A stretch of 64,000 bases of DNA from Branchinecta lynchi (GCA_023053575.1 JAKZAP010000014.1:21850938-21914937); one strand, 5' to 3'; shown: positions 1 to 9,993, counted from the first letter of the stretch. The notes: generated by a model not told the origin, from the sequence alone. Program-made: numbers and translations.

Positions 1-108
1 TTCTAGCCTCTTTCCATGTTCCTTGCCTTGGCGATAAAGTTACGATATATACAGAACAGATCATCTGACCATTAAGTTTCCAGAAAACACTGATACATCA
101 CGTAGAGA
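1..108 (+). repeat. R6 repeat fragment at window edge
   Basis: This stretch matches positions about 1318-1425 and, more loosely, 62200-62310 and 63580-63680 (the segment reading CTCTTTCCATG...CCTTGCCTTGG and then ATCTGACCATTAAGTTTC). It is a partial R6 copy that is cut off where an R1 copy begins. Confidence 0.6.
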
Positions 109-110
109 GA

Positions 111-888
111 AACAAGACCAAAGAGTTTCGATGGGATCCCAAAAATCTTTTATTTGATCCGACAATTGGGTCTTGTCTTCGCTAGGCTAATCATATGAGA
201 AAACCAAGTTCAGATATACCACTATCAGCCATATCTATTTTGACGATACTGACCGAAACTTCCTGGTTTACTTCTGCCAAATTTCCGGTTTCGGCCGAAT
301 TCCGAGCGAACTACTTGTCCAGTAAGAAAAGAAAATTCAGAAACAAATTCAGCGTATCTCCTTATACCTACAAAGAACATCTAATCAACTTCAATAAAAT
401 TTTAACTTGTAAATTATTTCCAGTTTCAACCGGATTCCGGATGGATCATATGACCGGTAAAAAATGATTGTCATTTAAATACTCAGCGTCTCTTATTATC
501 CCTAAATCTGCCATCTAATCAACTTCAAATAAAACTTTTCCTTTTAAAAAATTATCCGGTTTTTGCCGGATTCCGGACGAGCTATTGTCCAGCGGAAAAA
601 TGGTTTCCGACATCATTTGCAGTATGTCTTCTTATTCCATAATCGAATATCACAGTAGCTGTTTAAAAATATTTTGTTTGCCTCTTAACTTGACCTCCCC
701 CCCACACCCGTGAATGTAGGGCTACAGAGCCCAACTACGAACTTGACCTTACCCTTGACCCAAAGAATCTTTACACCAAGGTTCATCAAAATATCTCATT
801 CCCTTCAAGCGTTATATCGTGCTGACAGACGGACAACTTTTGCGATGTCATAGGTATCCCTCCACTTACGCTTTGGTATCCCAAAAAC
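111..888 (+). repeat. R1 element copy
   Basis: It opens with the R1 5' arm (ACAAGACCAAAG, a GGGATCCCAAAAAT palindrome, then GGGTCTTG, which pairs with the start as an inverted repeat). Core modules follow with the recurring words TTCCGG..GCCGGATTCCGG and ATCAACTTCAAATAAAAC. It closes with the 3' arm GATGTCATAGGTATCCCTCC and CCCAAAAAC. No protein-coding capacity is recognised. The peptide frames it contains (positions 195-467) are the standard R1 core translated and should not be called genes. Confidence 0.75.
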
Positions 889-1045
889 AACAACAATGTT
901 TTCTAAATCTCTTCAAAGTAGGAGGAGCGTAATGTAACAGATGCGAATCAAGAACTCATCTGGCAGAAGAAAGATCCTTGATGGGAGAGTTGTTGACGTC
1001 CGAAATACAATGTTTCTTGAAGCCCAAGTTACAAGAAAGTTTCTG

Positions 1046-1480
1046 AAGGTCAGTTAAATCGTACTACAGATGTTTCTGTCAAGACGTTCTGAGATGGTTG
1101 ACTGCTTTAAAACTTATTTATGCTGCTTACAGCACAAGCAGGCCCGTATCCAGGAATTGGGGGGGGGGGTGCCTGCTGGTCGGACAAAAAGTACAAAAAA
1201 CAAACAGTGCAGAGGGAAAAGCCTATACAAACTATTATTTTTGTATGTTTCGTGGGGGGGGGGGGGTCAACCCCCTAACCACCCCTGGATACGGCCTTGA
1301 GCACAAGCCTATGGCTATTTCCAGCCTCTTTCCATGCTCCTTGCCTTGGGTGATGAACGTGGCAAAATACGCATAACCGATCATCTGACCATTAAGTTTC
1401 TCGAAAGCAGTCATAAATCACGTAAAAAGAAAAACGTGGCAAGCGTGATAATCAGTGTAATGCCAAAAAGAGAGGTTGAG
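1046..1480 (+). repeat. R6 repeat copy interrupted by a hAT-like MITE
   Basis: The two halves (about 1046-1138 and 1300-1480) match the R6 copies at 62089-62433 and 63471-63821 in order: GACGTTCTGAGA.GGTTGACT, TTTAAAACTTA, then GCCTCTTTCCATG, GCATAACCG, and GTGGCAAGC..GATAA..AGTGTAATGCCAA. The copy is split by the element at 1139-1299. Its 5' terminal inverted repeat is degraded. Confidence 0.65.
1139..1299. mobile_element. hAT-like MITE with 8-bp target duplication
   Basis: The left end CAGGCCCGTATCCAGG and the reverse complement of the right end, CAAGGCCGTATCCAGG, agree at 14 of 16 bases. The element is flanked on both sides by AGCACAAG (1131-1138 and 1300-1307). An 8-bp target duplication and ends beginning CA are features of the hAT superfamily. 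The 161-bp element has no coding capacity and contains G runs of 10 and 13 bases. It interrupts an R6 copy, so it is younger than that copy. Confidence 0.75.
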
Positions 1481-1499
1481 TTACAATGGTAACTGGTCA

Positions 1500-1612
1500 G
1501 ATTCCACGATAACTGCAAAAACGCCTTTTGACCGTGATATCAAATACCATGGTAACTCCAAAAACGAATTTAGACCGTGAAATCAGATACCATACTATCT
1601 GCAAAAACGCGA
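1500..1612 (+). repeat. 42-bp tandem repeat, three degenerate units
   Basis: The phrase GATAACTGCAAAAACG and its variants GGTAACTCCAAAAACG and CTATCTGCAAAAACG recur at about 1508, 1551 and 1593. They are followed by GACCGTGA.ATCA.ATACCAT in the first two units. No gene is associated. Confidence 0.6.
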
Positions 1613-2329
1613 GTAATATATACCCACCAGGGGCCTTACTAGCCGTGATGTCTGGGAGAGGGGGGTGGGGGAAGGTAACTTGTAATGACTGTACCCCCTC
1701 CCCCCAGAAATGTGTGGCCTTTTTGACAGCCACCAAGACAGGAAAAGTAGACGTGGAACAACCAGTACCGTTTTTCAACAGAACTGACAGAATGTTGAAT
1801 TATGTACAAAGGTTTTGCTTAGGCTAGCGTTGTGAATAAAGGTGTGTTGCTTCTACAACAGTCCAAACATTGAAAGGATAAACCACCACAAACCCCTTGT
1901 CAAAACGAACTTTCATACTGCAGGATTCATACCTGTTTCGAATAAAATAATCATACTCTTTGATAACATTAAGTTTCTGACTCACAATAGCTTATAACTT
2001 TTCTCGAACATGTATGCAGTATGTAATGCATATCATATGCAGTAATTATATGGTAATCTTCGCAAATAAAGTTGGCGGTGGATATGACTTCATATCAGCC
2101 TCCAGAGTGGTTGATATGAAGTCATATCTACCTGAAGAGAGGTTGATATCAAGTAATATCCCCCGTTAACTTTCTGTGTGACGATTATCACACAGATAGA
2201 GTGATTAATATTATTTTAAATGGCCGTCTGATTATTATTTTCCAGATCAACCTCGATGTCGGACATTAACCACTAAAATCTAATTATTAGGTCTATTAAT
2301 AAATATTCTTCAGCCCAAGCTGACCGCGA
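1613..2329. other. Non-coding interval with one perfect hairpin
   Basis: No gene is recognised. At 2081-2097 and 2112-2128 there is a perfect 17-bp inverted repeat (GATATGACTTCATATCA and its reverse complement) with a 14-nt loop, and a degenerate third arm follows near 2140. The rest is AT-rich sequence without clear repeats apart from short homopolymers near 1660-1710. Confidence 0.5.
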
Positions 2330-2603
2330 ATCATATTTGATAGTGCAACACGAACACGTCATCTGAATTTTATTGGAGCTATATTCCGGCCCTTCTTAGC
2401 AAAGGGTCCTCTTAAGGCTCAAAACCGCTCAAGTTGGAAAAACGAAATGTGGGGAAAAAAAACCGAAAAACGAACTTTTTTCCCAAAAGTTAGTTTTCCA
2501 ACTTGAGCGGTTTTGAGCCTGAAGAGGACCCTTGTCAAGAAGGGCCGAAATATAGCTCCAATAAAATTCAGACGACGTATCCATTTTGCACTATCAAATA
2601 TAG
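2330..2603. mobile_element. R5 foldback element
   Basis: The left arm (about 2330-2448) contains TATTTGATAGTGCAA, GGAGCTATATTCCGGCCCTTCTT and GGCTCAAAACCGCTCAAG. It is repeated in reverse complement in the right arm (about 2489-2603). The arms are about 115 bp with an A-rich spacer that includes GAAAAACGAA. The same arm sequence recurs at 12543, 50541, 51030, 55025 and 55385, which defines family R5. No coding capacity. Confidence 0.7.
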
Positions 2604-3429
2604 GTCTATCCATGTGGGATAATCCTTCTCCTCCATGCCGGAAACTCTTTCCACCTACAAAGCATCCAGAGTGGAACTTTTTAATATCCACTATTAGCCG
2701 CATACCACGAAAAGCGTTTGTTTCTTCCCTCAGAAACGAAATCATTAGTATCTTCTAGCTGAACTTTCCCAGCGCGGCATTTTCCACAAAGGAACCAAAT
2801 TTCTTTCTCCAAACTAGGAATTCAATTTCCACAGGAGAAGGTTTCCATCACTTACACATTTTCCGATCCAAAAGACTTTCCGTCAGATTAGCTGTTTCCT
2901 TCCCCCAACTGTATGTAGTCTACGTGGAACCAAGAAAAAAGAACGAATACAGCAACCGTGGCACGTTTTTTTTTTGTTCTGGACCCAACCACAAAATTAA
3001 AAGAGATTTGTGCACAGCTGTTTTCCTTCAAAATTTCTTGATTTATTGGTGACTCCAAAATATATTCCCCTTAGAGCTTGATCACACTTGGCTCTTCCTG
3101 GCTTTTTGGGTTGCAAAAGTAGAAAAAAGAAAAAGATCCAACTAATTCTGAGTGTTGTAGTTTTAGATTCAGGAGAACAATTAGAGCAAAACAGTGTGTA
3201 CAATTATGTTACAGGAACCCTAACTGACCCCTAATTGCAGTCTGCTCATTATCCAAGCTGCCACAAAGCCCATCAAATCTCACGTCCCCTAGGGATTTTC
3301 AGTTGTTTGTCGAATAGGCTGGTATTTGAGCCCAGTGTGACCAAGCTCTTAGTGACCCCCGTTGAAACTGATTGACCCTCTACTTCTGTAAGTTTGAAAA
3401 CCCGATGTAAATGAGCTTTTATGTTTTGA
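2604..3429. other. Interval without a recognised gene
   Basis: Short chance ORFs only. A T9 run lies near 2967. No repeat family seen elsewhere in the window is recognised up to about 3430. Confidence 0.4.
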
Positions 3430-3505
3430 AGCATGATACAGACTGAAGTTAAGGTAAGATTTATTGCAACAGAAATGTCACTAGAGTTTAAGAAAGTGCC
3501 AGACA
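3430..3505 (+). repeat. Short repeat, inverted copy at 12665-12740
   Basis: The segment ACAGACTGAAGTTAAGGTA..ATTTATTGCAACAGAAATG..ACTAGAGTTTAAGAAAG is matched in reverse complement at about 12670-12735. In the second copy a LINE/SINE-like tail of CTGAAC repeats follows, so this may be part of a retroelement 3' region. Confidence 0.5.
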
Positions 3506-3574
3506 TGCCAGTGGCAAATCTGGCAACAAACCTGCTAGACAGCTTGTTTTGGGAATCGCCTGCACTTATTTTGC

Positions 3575-3662
3575 AGCCGGGTTGTCGAAAAAATTCGAAA
3601 CGTCCCCGACAACACGTACCCGTGACAAACCGTCCCCGTGGCGAAACGTCCCCGGCTATAAC
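3575..3662 (+). repeat. Short R9-type minisatellite (CGAAACGTCCCCG units)
   Basis: It has four to five degenerate units of GAAACGTCCCCG, GACAAC and GTGACAAACCGTCCCCGTGGC. They have the same vocabulary as the much larger array at 51850-52925, so this could be a second seed of the same minisatellite. Confidence 0.55.
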
Positions 3663-3813
3663 ATTTTTTTTTCATCGCTAGGCCTATGAGACTACTGGTT
3701 GCGTCATCAGTTCAGACAAAAATGTTTTTTGAATATAAACCTTTGAAAACTACTTAAGCATTTAACCGATACTCAAGAAATCAACCAAAGTGTTGCTCCC
3801 GGCTATAGCATTT

Positions 3814-4048
3814 CTTAAAGGACCCCTCGCACTATTTACTCTTCAACTTACAGTATTTTAAAATACTTGAATACTTTAAAACTAAGATGTGCTTTCAACA
3901 AATAACCCACGGTTTTGGCTGTTGTAAGCCTTTTCCGAGACCCGATGACTTGTAGCGACAACAGGGAAACAATTTACATAACCGGTTTTCCTGATGGAAA
4001 AACTTCTCGCAGAAAACCGTCGACAGTGTGATACACATCAAAGGTATC
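3814..4048 (+). mobile_element. R6-type variant copy, inverted relative to 12940-13159
   Basis: It starts with CTTAAAGGACCCCTCGCACT, the R6 terminal sequence. Through its length (ACTTACAGTATTTTAAAATA, CCGAGACCCGATGACTTG, ACATAACCGGTTTTCCTGAT) it is the reverse complement of 12940-13159. It is non-coding. Confidence 0.65.
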
Positions 4049-4264
4049 ATCTCGCTTTTATTCGATATTTAATTGGTGATATATATTATTAAAAGATTTT
4101 ATCAAAGGATCAAAACCGTCTAGCGTAGATTAACTATGTCTCTCTACCTAACTAATCGTTCAATCTGCTTTCGTTTCCTCGCTTCCCATGTCATTTTTCA
4201 CCAGCATAACGGCACTACTCTTATTTTTGCATTTTCCTTGTTGACTCTCTTTGAGCCACAGCGG

Positions 4265-4500
4265 GCTTCCCCTTTCTATGAGGAGCTTCTTCTAATGGAA
4301 AAAAAAGGTCATGGCCATTCCAAATCAAAGCCCTCCTAGATTGGTGGGACTATCGTGTGTTTGGTTCAATGGATTTGGGCCCACAACGGAACCAGCATCT
4401 CTGTTAAAAGAAGTGTCAAGAGTATTAGAAGATCAAGAAGTACAGAAATGGGCATGTATTGTTAGAGAATCGGTGACACTATCAAATTATAAACTGATTG
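4265..4500 (+). pseudogene. LINE ORF2 fragment (post-RT region), frameshifted
   Basis: Translation shows a degraded piece of the C-terminal region of the LINE ORF2 found at 41559-44600. One frame (about 4313-4380) reads PFQIKALLDW, matching ORF2 PFQVKRLLER. The next frame (about 4414-4500) reads LEDQEVQKWACIVRESVTLS, matching LEGQEIQCWQSIVNSSITLS. At least one frameshift separates the two, and no other ORF2 domain is present. A hairpin from the R2 terminus and a T26 run (4536-4561) follow directly. It is a dead fragment of a related, not identical, element. I infer the order of events only loosely. Confidence 0.7.
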
Positions 4501-4530
4501 TGTTGCGAGAGCAACACTTTGGTTTTGTCC
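4500..4530 (-). repeat. R2 terminal-region hairpin remnant
   Basis: GTGTTGCGAGAGCAACAC followed by TTTGGTTTTG is the reverse complement of the hairpin beside the R2 3' end (compare 8372-8400). It abuts the LINE fragment and a run of 26 Ts. Confidence 0.6.
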
Positions 4531-4561
4531 TCGTTTTTTTTTTTTTTTTTTTTTTTTTTTT

Positions 4562-4987
4562 CCTATGACTCCGATTTCATTTTATTCCTGGTAACTGGGA
4601 AGGGTCTAACCTGTGCGGTTTTTACGGAAAGTGTGGACCTTAGGCCGGATTGATGAATATGACATTACATTTTGGAAAGCTCCGTAGAACTCTTGCCTGG
4701 GGCCAATAAGGATGGTTTTTGCTTGTCCTCGAGCCAGAGCCTACGGTTTGTGAAGTGAAGTGGAGTTGTATAGCCTATGTCGGAGAGGACCATCTCAAGT
4801 TGTGTAGCGAACCTTTCGTTTCATCAAACCATGTTTCTGCTTTCGAGTGGAAAGCTCCGTTCTAGCACGCTAGCAGGCAGGCACCAGTTTCAAATTGAAG
4901 ATGGACTAAAATCTATAAGTGTTAAATATATGCGGCAGTTACCTGGCCCCACAGCCAACATATCTTCTTTGAGTCATAAATAGAAAA
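4562..4987. other. Interval without a recognised gene
   Basis: No recognised coding sequence. The word GGAAAGCTCCGT occurs twice (about 4676 and 4850), which suggests a decayed internal duplication. It ends at the start of the R2 element. Confidence 0.35.
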
Positions 4988-5289
4988 ATCTACAGAGACA
5001 AAAAAGTGGCTTTTTCCCACGGGTATGAAAATGCTGCCATCTATTGTTTCTGTCCATGTCTGCGACGATTCCAGCTGAGTTTATAAATTATTTTTTTTTG
5101 CACTTGGGTTTGCGGTAGAGTAACGGTATCCGATGTGCCCCATCCTTTGCTCCTTTCTAAGTCGTGACGTTAGAAAGTTGGCCTACGGCAAAAAAGTCAA
5201 CTTTTGAACTAAGACAGGTAGAATTTTTTTTTCGACGGCAATCGATAGCCATTGATGGGCTGATCAAAGTATATGTCATCCATTTTTTG

Positions 5290-5667
5290 TTACAAAAATT
5301 CCTTCATGAGATACACTAGTTTGAAAATTTCAAAGGGGTTGACAACTTCAGTAGTACGGTACACTGAAAACAAAAATAGGCGATACCTGTTATGAGACAT
5401 GTAGGGGACTTTTAAGCAACAGTCGACTGTTGGCTCATAATCATCTTTGGTAATGAGGGGTTTGCCGCTTTTGCTAGTTGGTGTACCTGTTATTTGTTTC
5501 CAGTGTATTCGATGGTAAGAACAATTTGGTTCCCAATGGTAAGATATGCAAGGGACTTGTAAGTAATAATCGGCTGTTATGCTACAATCATCTTCTGCGA
5601 TGATGGGTTTGCAACTTTTGCTAGCTGGTGTACCAATTATTTGTTTTCGGTTGAGGGTTAATGTATA
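5290..5667 (-). other. Open frame with a 49-residue repeated peptide inside R2
   Basis: On the minus strand a frame of about 125 codons without ATG runs through the R2 core. It contains two consecutive copies of a module of about 49 residues. Module 1 includes GTPASKSCKPIIAEDD, then SYHWEPNCSYHRIH. Module 2 includes GTPTSKSGKPLITKDD, then VPYMSHN, and runs on to a terminal segment ending MKEFL. The same module is readable at 6238-6489 (minus), 7540-7794 (minus) and about 39755-39838 (plus, in an inverted R2 copy). I do not recognise the peptide. It may be a captured or decayed coding exon, or a frame kept open by chance in a 147-bp (3 x 49) repeat. It lies antisense to the orientation defined by the R2 3' hairpin. 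Confidence 0.5.
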
Positions 5668-6237
5668 TCACGGGAGAGGGACTTATAAGTAGGAATCGGT
5701 TCACGAGTGGCTAGGAATTTTTGCAATTGGGTGCACATTGTATTCGATTTCTATAAATCTGACAGTAAGAAAGTTTGTGTCGATGGTCTATCAATGTAAC
5801 CTAGGATTAACTGTTTACACAACGGATACAAACGAAAATGTAAAGCAATGAGGTAGTTTCATAATAATTAATAGTGTCATCTATGGTATTTTAATCCAGA
5901 AAAGTTACGGATAGCTTTCTAATGCCAACTAGATTATATAAGATATTGTTCCAGTTTTTCATCCGTCACTATGTCTACGATTGAAAAGGATAAAGTTCAA
6001 CTGACTGCAAAGTTAATTTAGTCCCTTCTTCCTATATTATTTTGTTGTTGTTTTTACAACGCTGAAGAATACCTTTTGATCATATGATTAATTTTGTTAC
6101 AACATCCCGTTTAAAAAGCTTCGATAAGTTGACAACTTCAGCATTAAGCGACAGCGAAGAAACAAACCAGTTTGAAAGTTTAAAGGGGTTGACAACTTCA
6201 GTAGTAACGTACGCACTGAAACCAAAAATAGGCGATA

Positions 6238-6489
6238 TCAGTTGTGAGACATGTAGGGGACATGTATGCAACAGTCAACTGTCGGCTCATAATCATCTTC
6301 GGCAATGAGGGGTTTGCAGCTTTTGCTACTTGGTGCACCTGTTATCTGTTTCCGGTGTATTCGATAGTAAGAACAATTTGGTTCCCAATTGTAAGACATG
6401 CAAGGGGCTTCTAAGTAATAAGCGGCTGTTATGCTACAATCATCTTCAGGGATGAGGAGTTTACAACTTCTGCTCGCTGGTGTACCCAT
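6238..6489 (-). other. Second copy of the R2 repeated-peptide frame
   Basis: 83 codons carry the same module (GTPASRSCKLLIPEDD; SYNWEPNCSYYRIHRKQI; GAPSSKSCKPLIAEDD; VPYMSHN). Here a stop follows SHN, where the 5290-5667 copy continues with RYRLF. Length and register are otherwise kept. No start context or splice sites were established. Confidence 0.45.
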
Positions 6490-7539
6490 TATTTTTATCC
6501 GGTGGTGAACTTGATGTCTATCGCCGGAGACTTGGAAGTAAGAATCGGTTCACGAGGGGCTAGAACTTTTGTAAATTGGTGCACATTGTATTCGATTTCT
6601 ATAAACCTGACGGTAGAAAGTTTGTATCGATGGTCTATCGCTGTAACCTAGGATTAACTTTTTACGCAACGGGTACAAACGATAATGTAGAACAATGAGG
6701 TAGTTTCGTAATAGTTAATAGTGTCATCTACGGTATTTTAATCCTGAAAAGTTACGGATAGCTTTATAATACCAACAAGATTATATAAGATAGGTAGAAT
6801 TTTTTTTCACGACGGCAATCGATAGCCGCTGATGAGCTGATCAAAGTATATGTCATCCATTTTTTGGTACAAAAACTCCTTCATGAGATACGCCAGTTCG
6901 AAAGTTGCAAGGGTTTGACAACTTCAGTAGTAAGGTACACACTGAAACCAAAAATAGGCGATACCAGTTCTCAGACATGTAGGGGATTTGTACGGGACGG
7001 TCGACTGTTAGCTCATAATCATCTTCGGCAATGAGGGGTTTTCAGCTTTCGCTAGTTGGCGTACTTGTCATTTGATGGTAAGAACAATTTGGTTCCCAAT
7101 TGTAAGACATGCAAGGGACTTGTAAGTAATAATCTGCTCTTATGCTACAAAAGTCTTCAGCGATGAGGGGTTTACAACTTTTGCTAGCCGGTGTACCCAT
7201 GTTCTATCGCTGTAACCTAGGATTTACTGTTTACGCAACGGGTACAAATGATAATGTTAAACAAAGTAGTTTCGTAATAATTAATAGTGTCATCTATGGT
7301 ATTTTAATCCTGAAAAGTTACGGATAGCTTTATAACACCAACTAGATTATATAGGATATTGTTCCAAGTTTTCATCCGTCACGATGTCTACGATTGAAAA
7401 GGATAAAGTTCAACTGACTGCAAAGTCAATTTAGTCCCTTTTTCCGATATTCTTTTGTTGTGGTTAGGGCAATCGATATCACTTGATGAGCTGATCTAAG
7501 TATATGTCCACGGTCATGAGATAAACCCGTTTGAAAGTT

Positions 7540-7794
7540 TCAAGGGGTTGACAACTTCAGGAGTAACGTACACACTGAAACCAAACGTACACACAAATAA
7601 ATAACATAGGCGATACCAGCTGTCAGACATGTAAGGGACTTGTAAGCAACAGTCGACTGTAAGCAACAGTCGACTGTTAGCTCATAATCATCTTCCACAA
7701 TGAGGAGTTGGCAGCTTTTGCTAGTTGGTATATCTGTTATTTGTTTCAGGTGTATTCGATGGTAAGAACAATTTTGCTCCCAATTGTAAGACAT
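7540..7794 (-). other. Third copy of the R2 repeated-peptide frame
   Basis: 84 codons include SYNWEQNCSYHRIHLKQI, IPTSKSCQLLIVEDDYELT and VDCCLQ. A short duplication of the GTAAGCAACAGTCGACT block in the DNA (about 7640-7675) is followed by loss of the VPYMSHN segment. It is the same module as at 5290-5667 and 6238-6489, further decayed. Confidence 0.4.
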
Positions 7795-8461
7795 GCATGG
7801 GACCTGTAAGTAATAATCGGCTTTTATGCTATAATCATCTTCAGCGATGAGGTGAATTTGATGTCAATCACGGGAGAAGGACTTGTATGTAAGAATCGGT
7901 TCACGAGGGGCTAGTAATTTTTGAAAATTGGTGTACATTGTATTCGATTTCTGTAAATATGACGGTAAGAAAGTTTGTATCGATGGTCTATCACTATAAC
8001 CTAGGATTAACTGTTTACGCAACGCGTACAAACGATACGGTAATGTAAAACAATAAGGTAGTTTTGTAATAATTAATAGTGTTATCTATGGTATTTTAAT
8101 CCTGAAACGTTACGGATAGCTTTATAATACCAACTAGATTATATAAGATATTGTTCCAAGTTTTCATCCGTCACGATATCTACGATTGAAAAGGATAAAG
8201 TTCAACTGACCGCCGAGTCAATTTATTCCCTTCTTCCAATATTGTTTTGTTGTTGGTTTTACAACGCTAAAGAACAGCTTTTGATCATGTGATATTCTTT
8301 TTAGAACATACCGTTTTAAAGGCTTCGATAAGTTGACAATTTCAGCATTTAACCGACAGCGAAGAAACAAAACCAAAGTGTTGCTCTCGCAACACTTTAG
8401 TCGGCGAAGCCGGACAAAGGTTGCCGCAACACTTCACGTTGCCCGGGCAACGTAGGTCTAG

Positions 8462-8857
8462 TTAAAGTTAGTTTTGGACCCGAATTTTACATGAAGTTGA
8501 ACACACCAAAAACTCGCCTCGCGCTCTGAATCCAGTTGCGAGCGAACTATCTGCCAGTACACGGGAGAAGTAAGTTTGATAAGAAAAAATTGTCCCCCCC
8601 CCCCCCTGCTCACTCTGCGGTAAAGGCGATGATGACCTAGCCTATTTGGTTGCACTGTGTCGCGAACACTAGCTTTTAAGGGAATCTTGCTGGGGGGTAA
8701 GGGAGATACTGTTCCCTGATATACTGAAGAGCACATCTCCAGGATTCTCCAGTTAGTGCATTATGTAGATTTGTGTTGGAAATTATTGAAGTAAAATTTG
8801 ACCGGGCGAGTGCAGTTTAGTTAAGGTAGTGCAACTTTTGTTCGCTATTTACAGAAC
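8462..8857. other. Interval without a recognised gene
   Basis: Unassigned sequence between R2 and R1 with a C run at about 8594-8607. Short frames on both strands show no recognisable domain. Confidence 0.35.
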
Positions 8858-9897
8858 GAACAAGACCAAAGACTTCGACGGGATCCCAAAAATTTAATAT
8901 TTACAGACAATCGGGTCTTGTAGAGGTCCGGTGGTAATCATCTGAGAAGACGAAGTTCAAATAGTGGATTCAGCATGTGAATTTACCCCAATAGCCTGCG
9001 TCATGTCTACTTTGACGAAAGTTCCTGCCTTACTTCTGCCAAATTTCCGGTTTCAGCCGGATTCCGGGCGAACTACTTGTCTTGCAAAAAATTGAAGTTC
9101 AAAAACAGATTCAGTGTATCTCCATACCCCTTGTCGACCGTCTACTCAACTTCAGATGAAACTTCAACTTTTAACACATTTTCCGATTTCAGCAGTATTC
9201 GTGGCGAACTATGGTCCAGGTATAAAATGATTGTCCTACACGAATTCAGCATGTCTTCTTACCCGTAAATCGAACACCTAATGAAATTCATATAAAATTT
9301 TTCCTTTTAACAGATTTTCCGGCCGGATTCCAGGCGATCTACTTGTGCGGCGACAAAATAATTTTCATATTAGGATTCAGCAGGTTTCACTATCCTTAAA
9401 TTCAACCTTAATCAACTTCAGATCAATCTTTTATTTTTGACAAACTTTCCGGTTTCGGTCAGATTCGGGGCGATCTACTTGTCCGACGAGAAAATCATTT
9501 TCATATTCTGATTCAGCATGTCTCCTCAACCTCTAAATCGGATATCTAATCAACTTCAGATAAAACCTTTATTTTTAACAAACTTTCCGGTTTTAGCCGG
9601 ATTCCGGCTGACCGACTTTTCCGGCGAGAAAATGGTTTTCATTTTCGCGTTTTCCTTTATTCCTTTATTTCCATATACCCTTAATTTGAAACCTCTCCCC
9701 TCCACTGAATACGCAGCTATCGTGCCCATCTACGAACTTGACCTTTCCCTTGACTTGAAGAGTCCTCACACCAAGTTTCATCAAAATATCCCATTCCCTT
9801 CGAGAGTTCTCGTGCTGACAGACGGACGGACGGACAGACGGACAACTTTTGCGATGTCATAGGTATCCCTCCACTTACGTTTTGGGATCCCAAAAAC
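8858..9897 (+). repeat. R1 element, one of the most complete copies
   Basis: It runs from the 5' arm (CAAGACCAAAG, GGGATCCCAAAAATT, CGGGTCTTG) through several core modules to the 3' arm with GACAGACGGACGGACGGACA (about 9818-9837), GCGATGTCATAGGTATCCC and TTTTGGGATCCCAAAAAC. Core modules repeat at about 136 bp, measured between GATTCAGCA at 9374 and 9510. Each contains GCCGGATTCC, a GTCCGGCGAGAAAAT-like segment and ATCAACTTCAGAT. No transposase or replication protein is encoded. Confidence 0.8.
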
Positions 9898-9949
9898 CGA
9901 CAAATCGTGTTTTGAGCATTTACGTTAATTTTCATTTACTCCATTTTTT

Positions 9950-9993
9950 CGAAATGGCAGGTTATAAATAAATTACTTACTTACTTACTTACA
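9950..9993 (+). repeat. TTAC microsatellite, possible LINE 3' tail
   Basis: GGTTATAAATAAA is followed by about five TTAC units. A-rich sequence leading into a short tandem tail is typical of non-LTR 3' ends. The body of the element is not recognised. Confidence 0.4.

Larger units (their letters stand above)
4988..8461 (+). mobile_element. R2 element: Helitron-like, tandem core modules, complete 3' end
   Basis: The 5' arm (about 4988-5310; TTTTCCCACGGGT, TCAGCTGAGTTTAT, GTTGGCCTACGGCAAAAAAG) is shared with the copy starting near 45090. The body holds at least four partly rearranged repeats of a larger block, each beginning near GGGGTTGACAACTTCAGTAG (5337, 6184, about 6907, 7544). The 3' end has a 10-bp-stem hairpin, AAAGTGTTGC TCTC GCAACACTTT, then the 18-bp palindrome ACGTTGCCCGGGCAACGT, then AGGTCTAG, and the next base is T. 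Hairpin, CTRR terminus and a following T are Helitron 3' features. No Rep/helicase is present, so it would be non-autonomous. The exact 5' end is uncertain. Confidence 0.7.

Noticed and set aside
8368..8461. The R2 end as a transcription terminator or tRNA-like structure
   Set aside because: The hairpins lack tRNA features, and the same structure occurs at four element ends with differing flanks, which fits a transposon terminus better.
9518..9862. A 114-codon frame ending in TDGRTDRRTTFAMS
   Set aside because: The TDGRTDRR end is the translated GACGGACGGACA tract of the R1 3' arm, a known source of spurious proteins in repeat-rich genomes.
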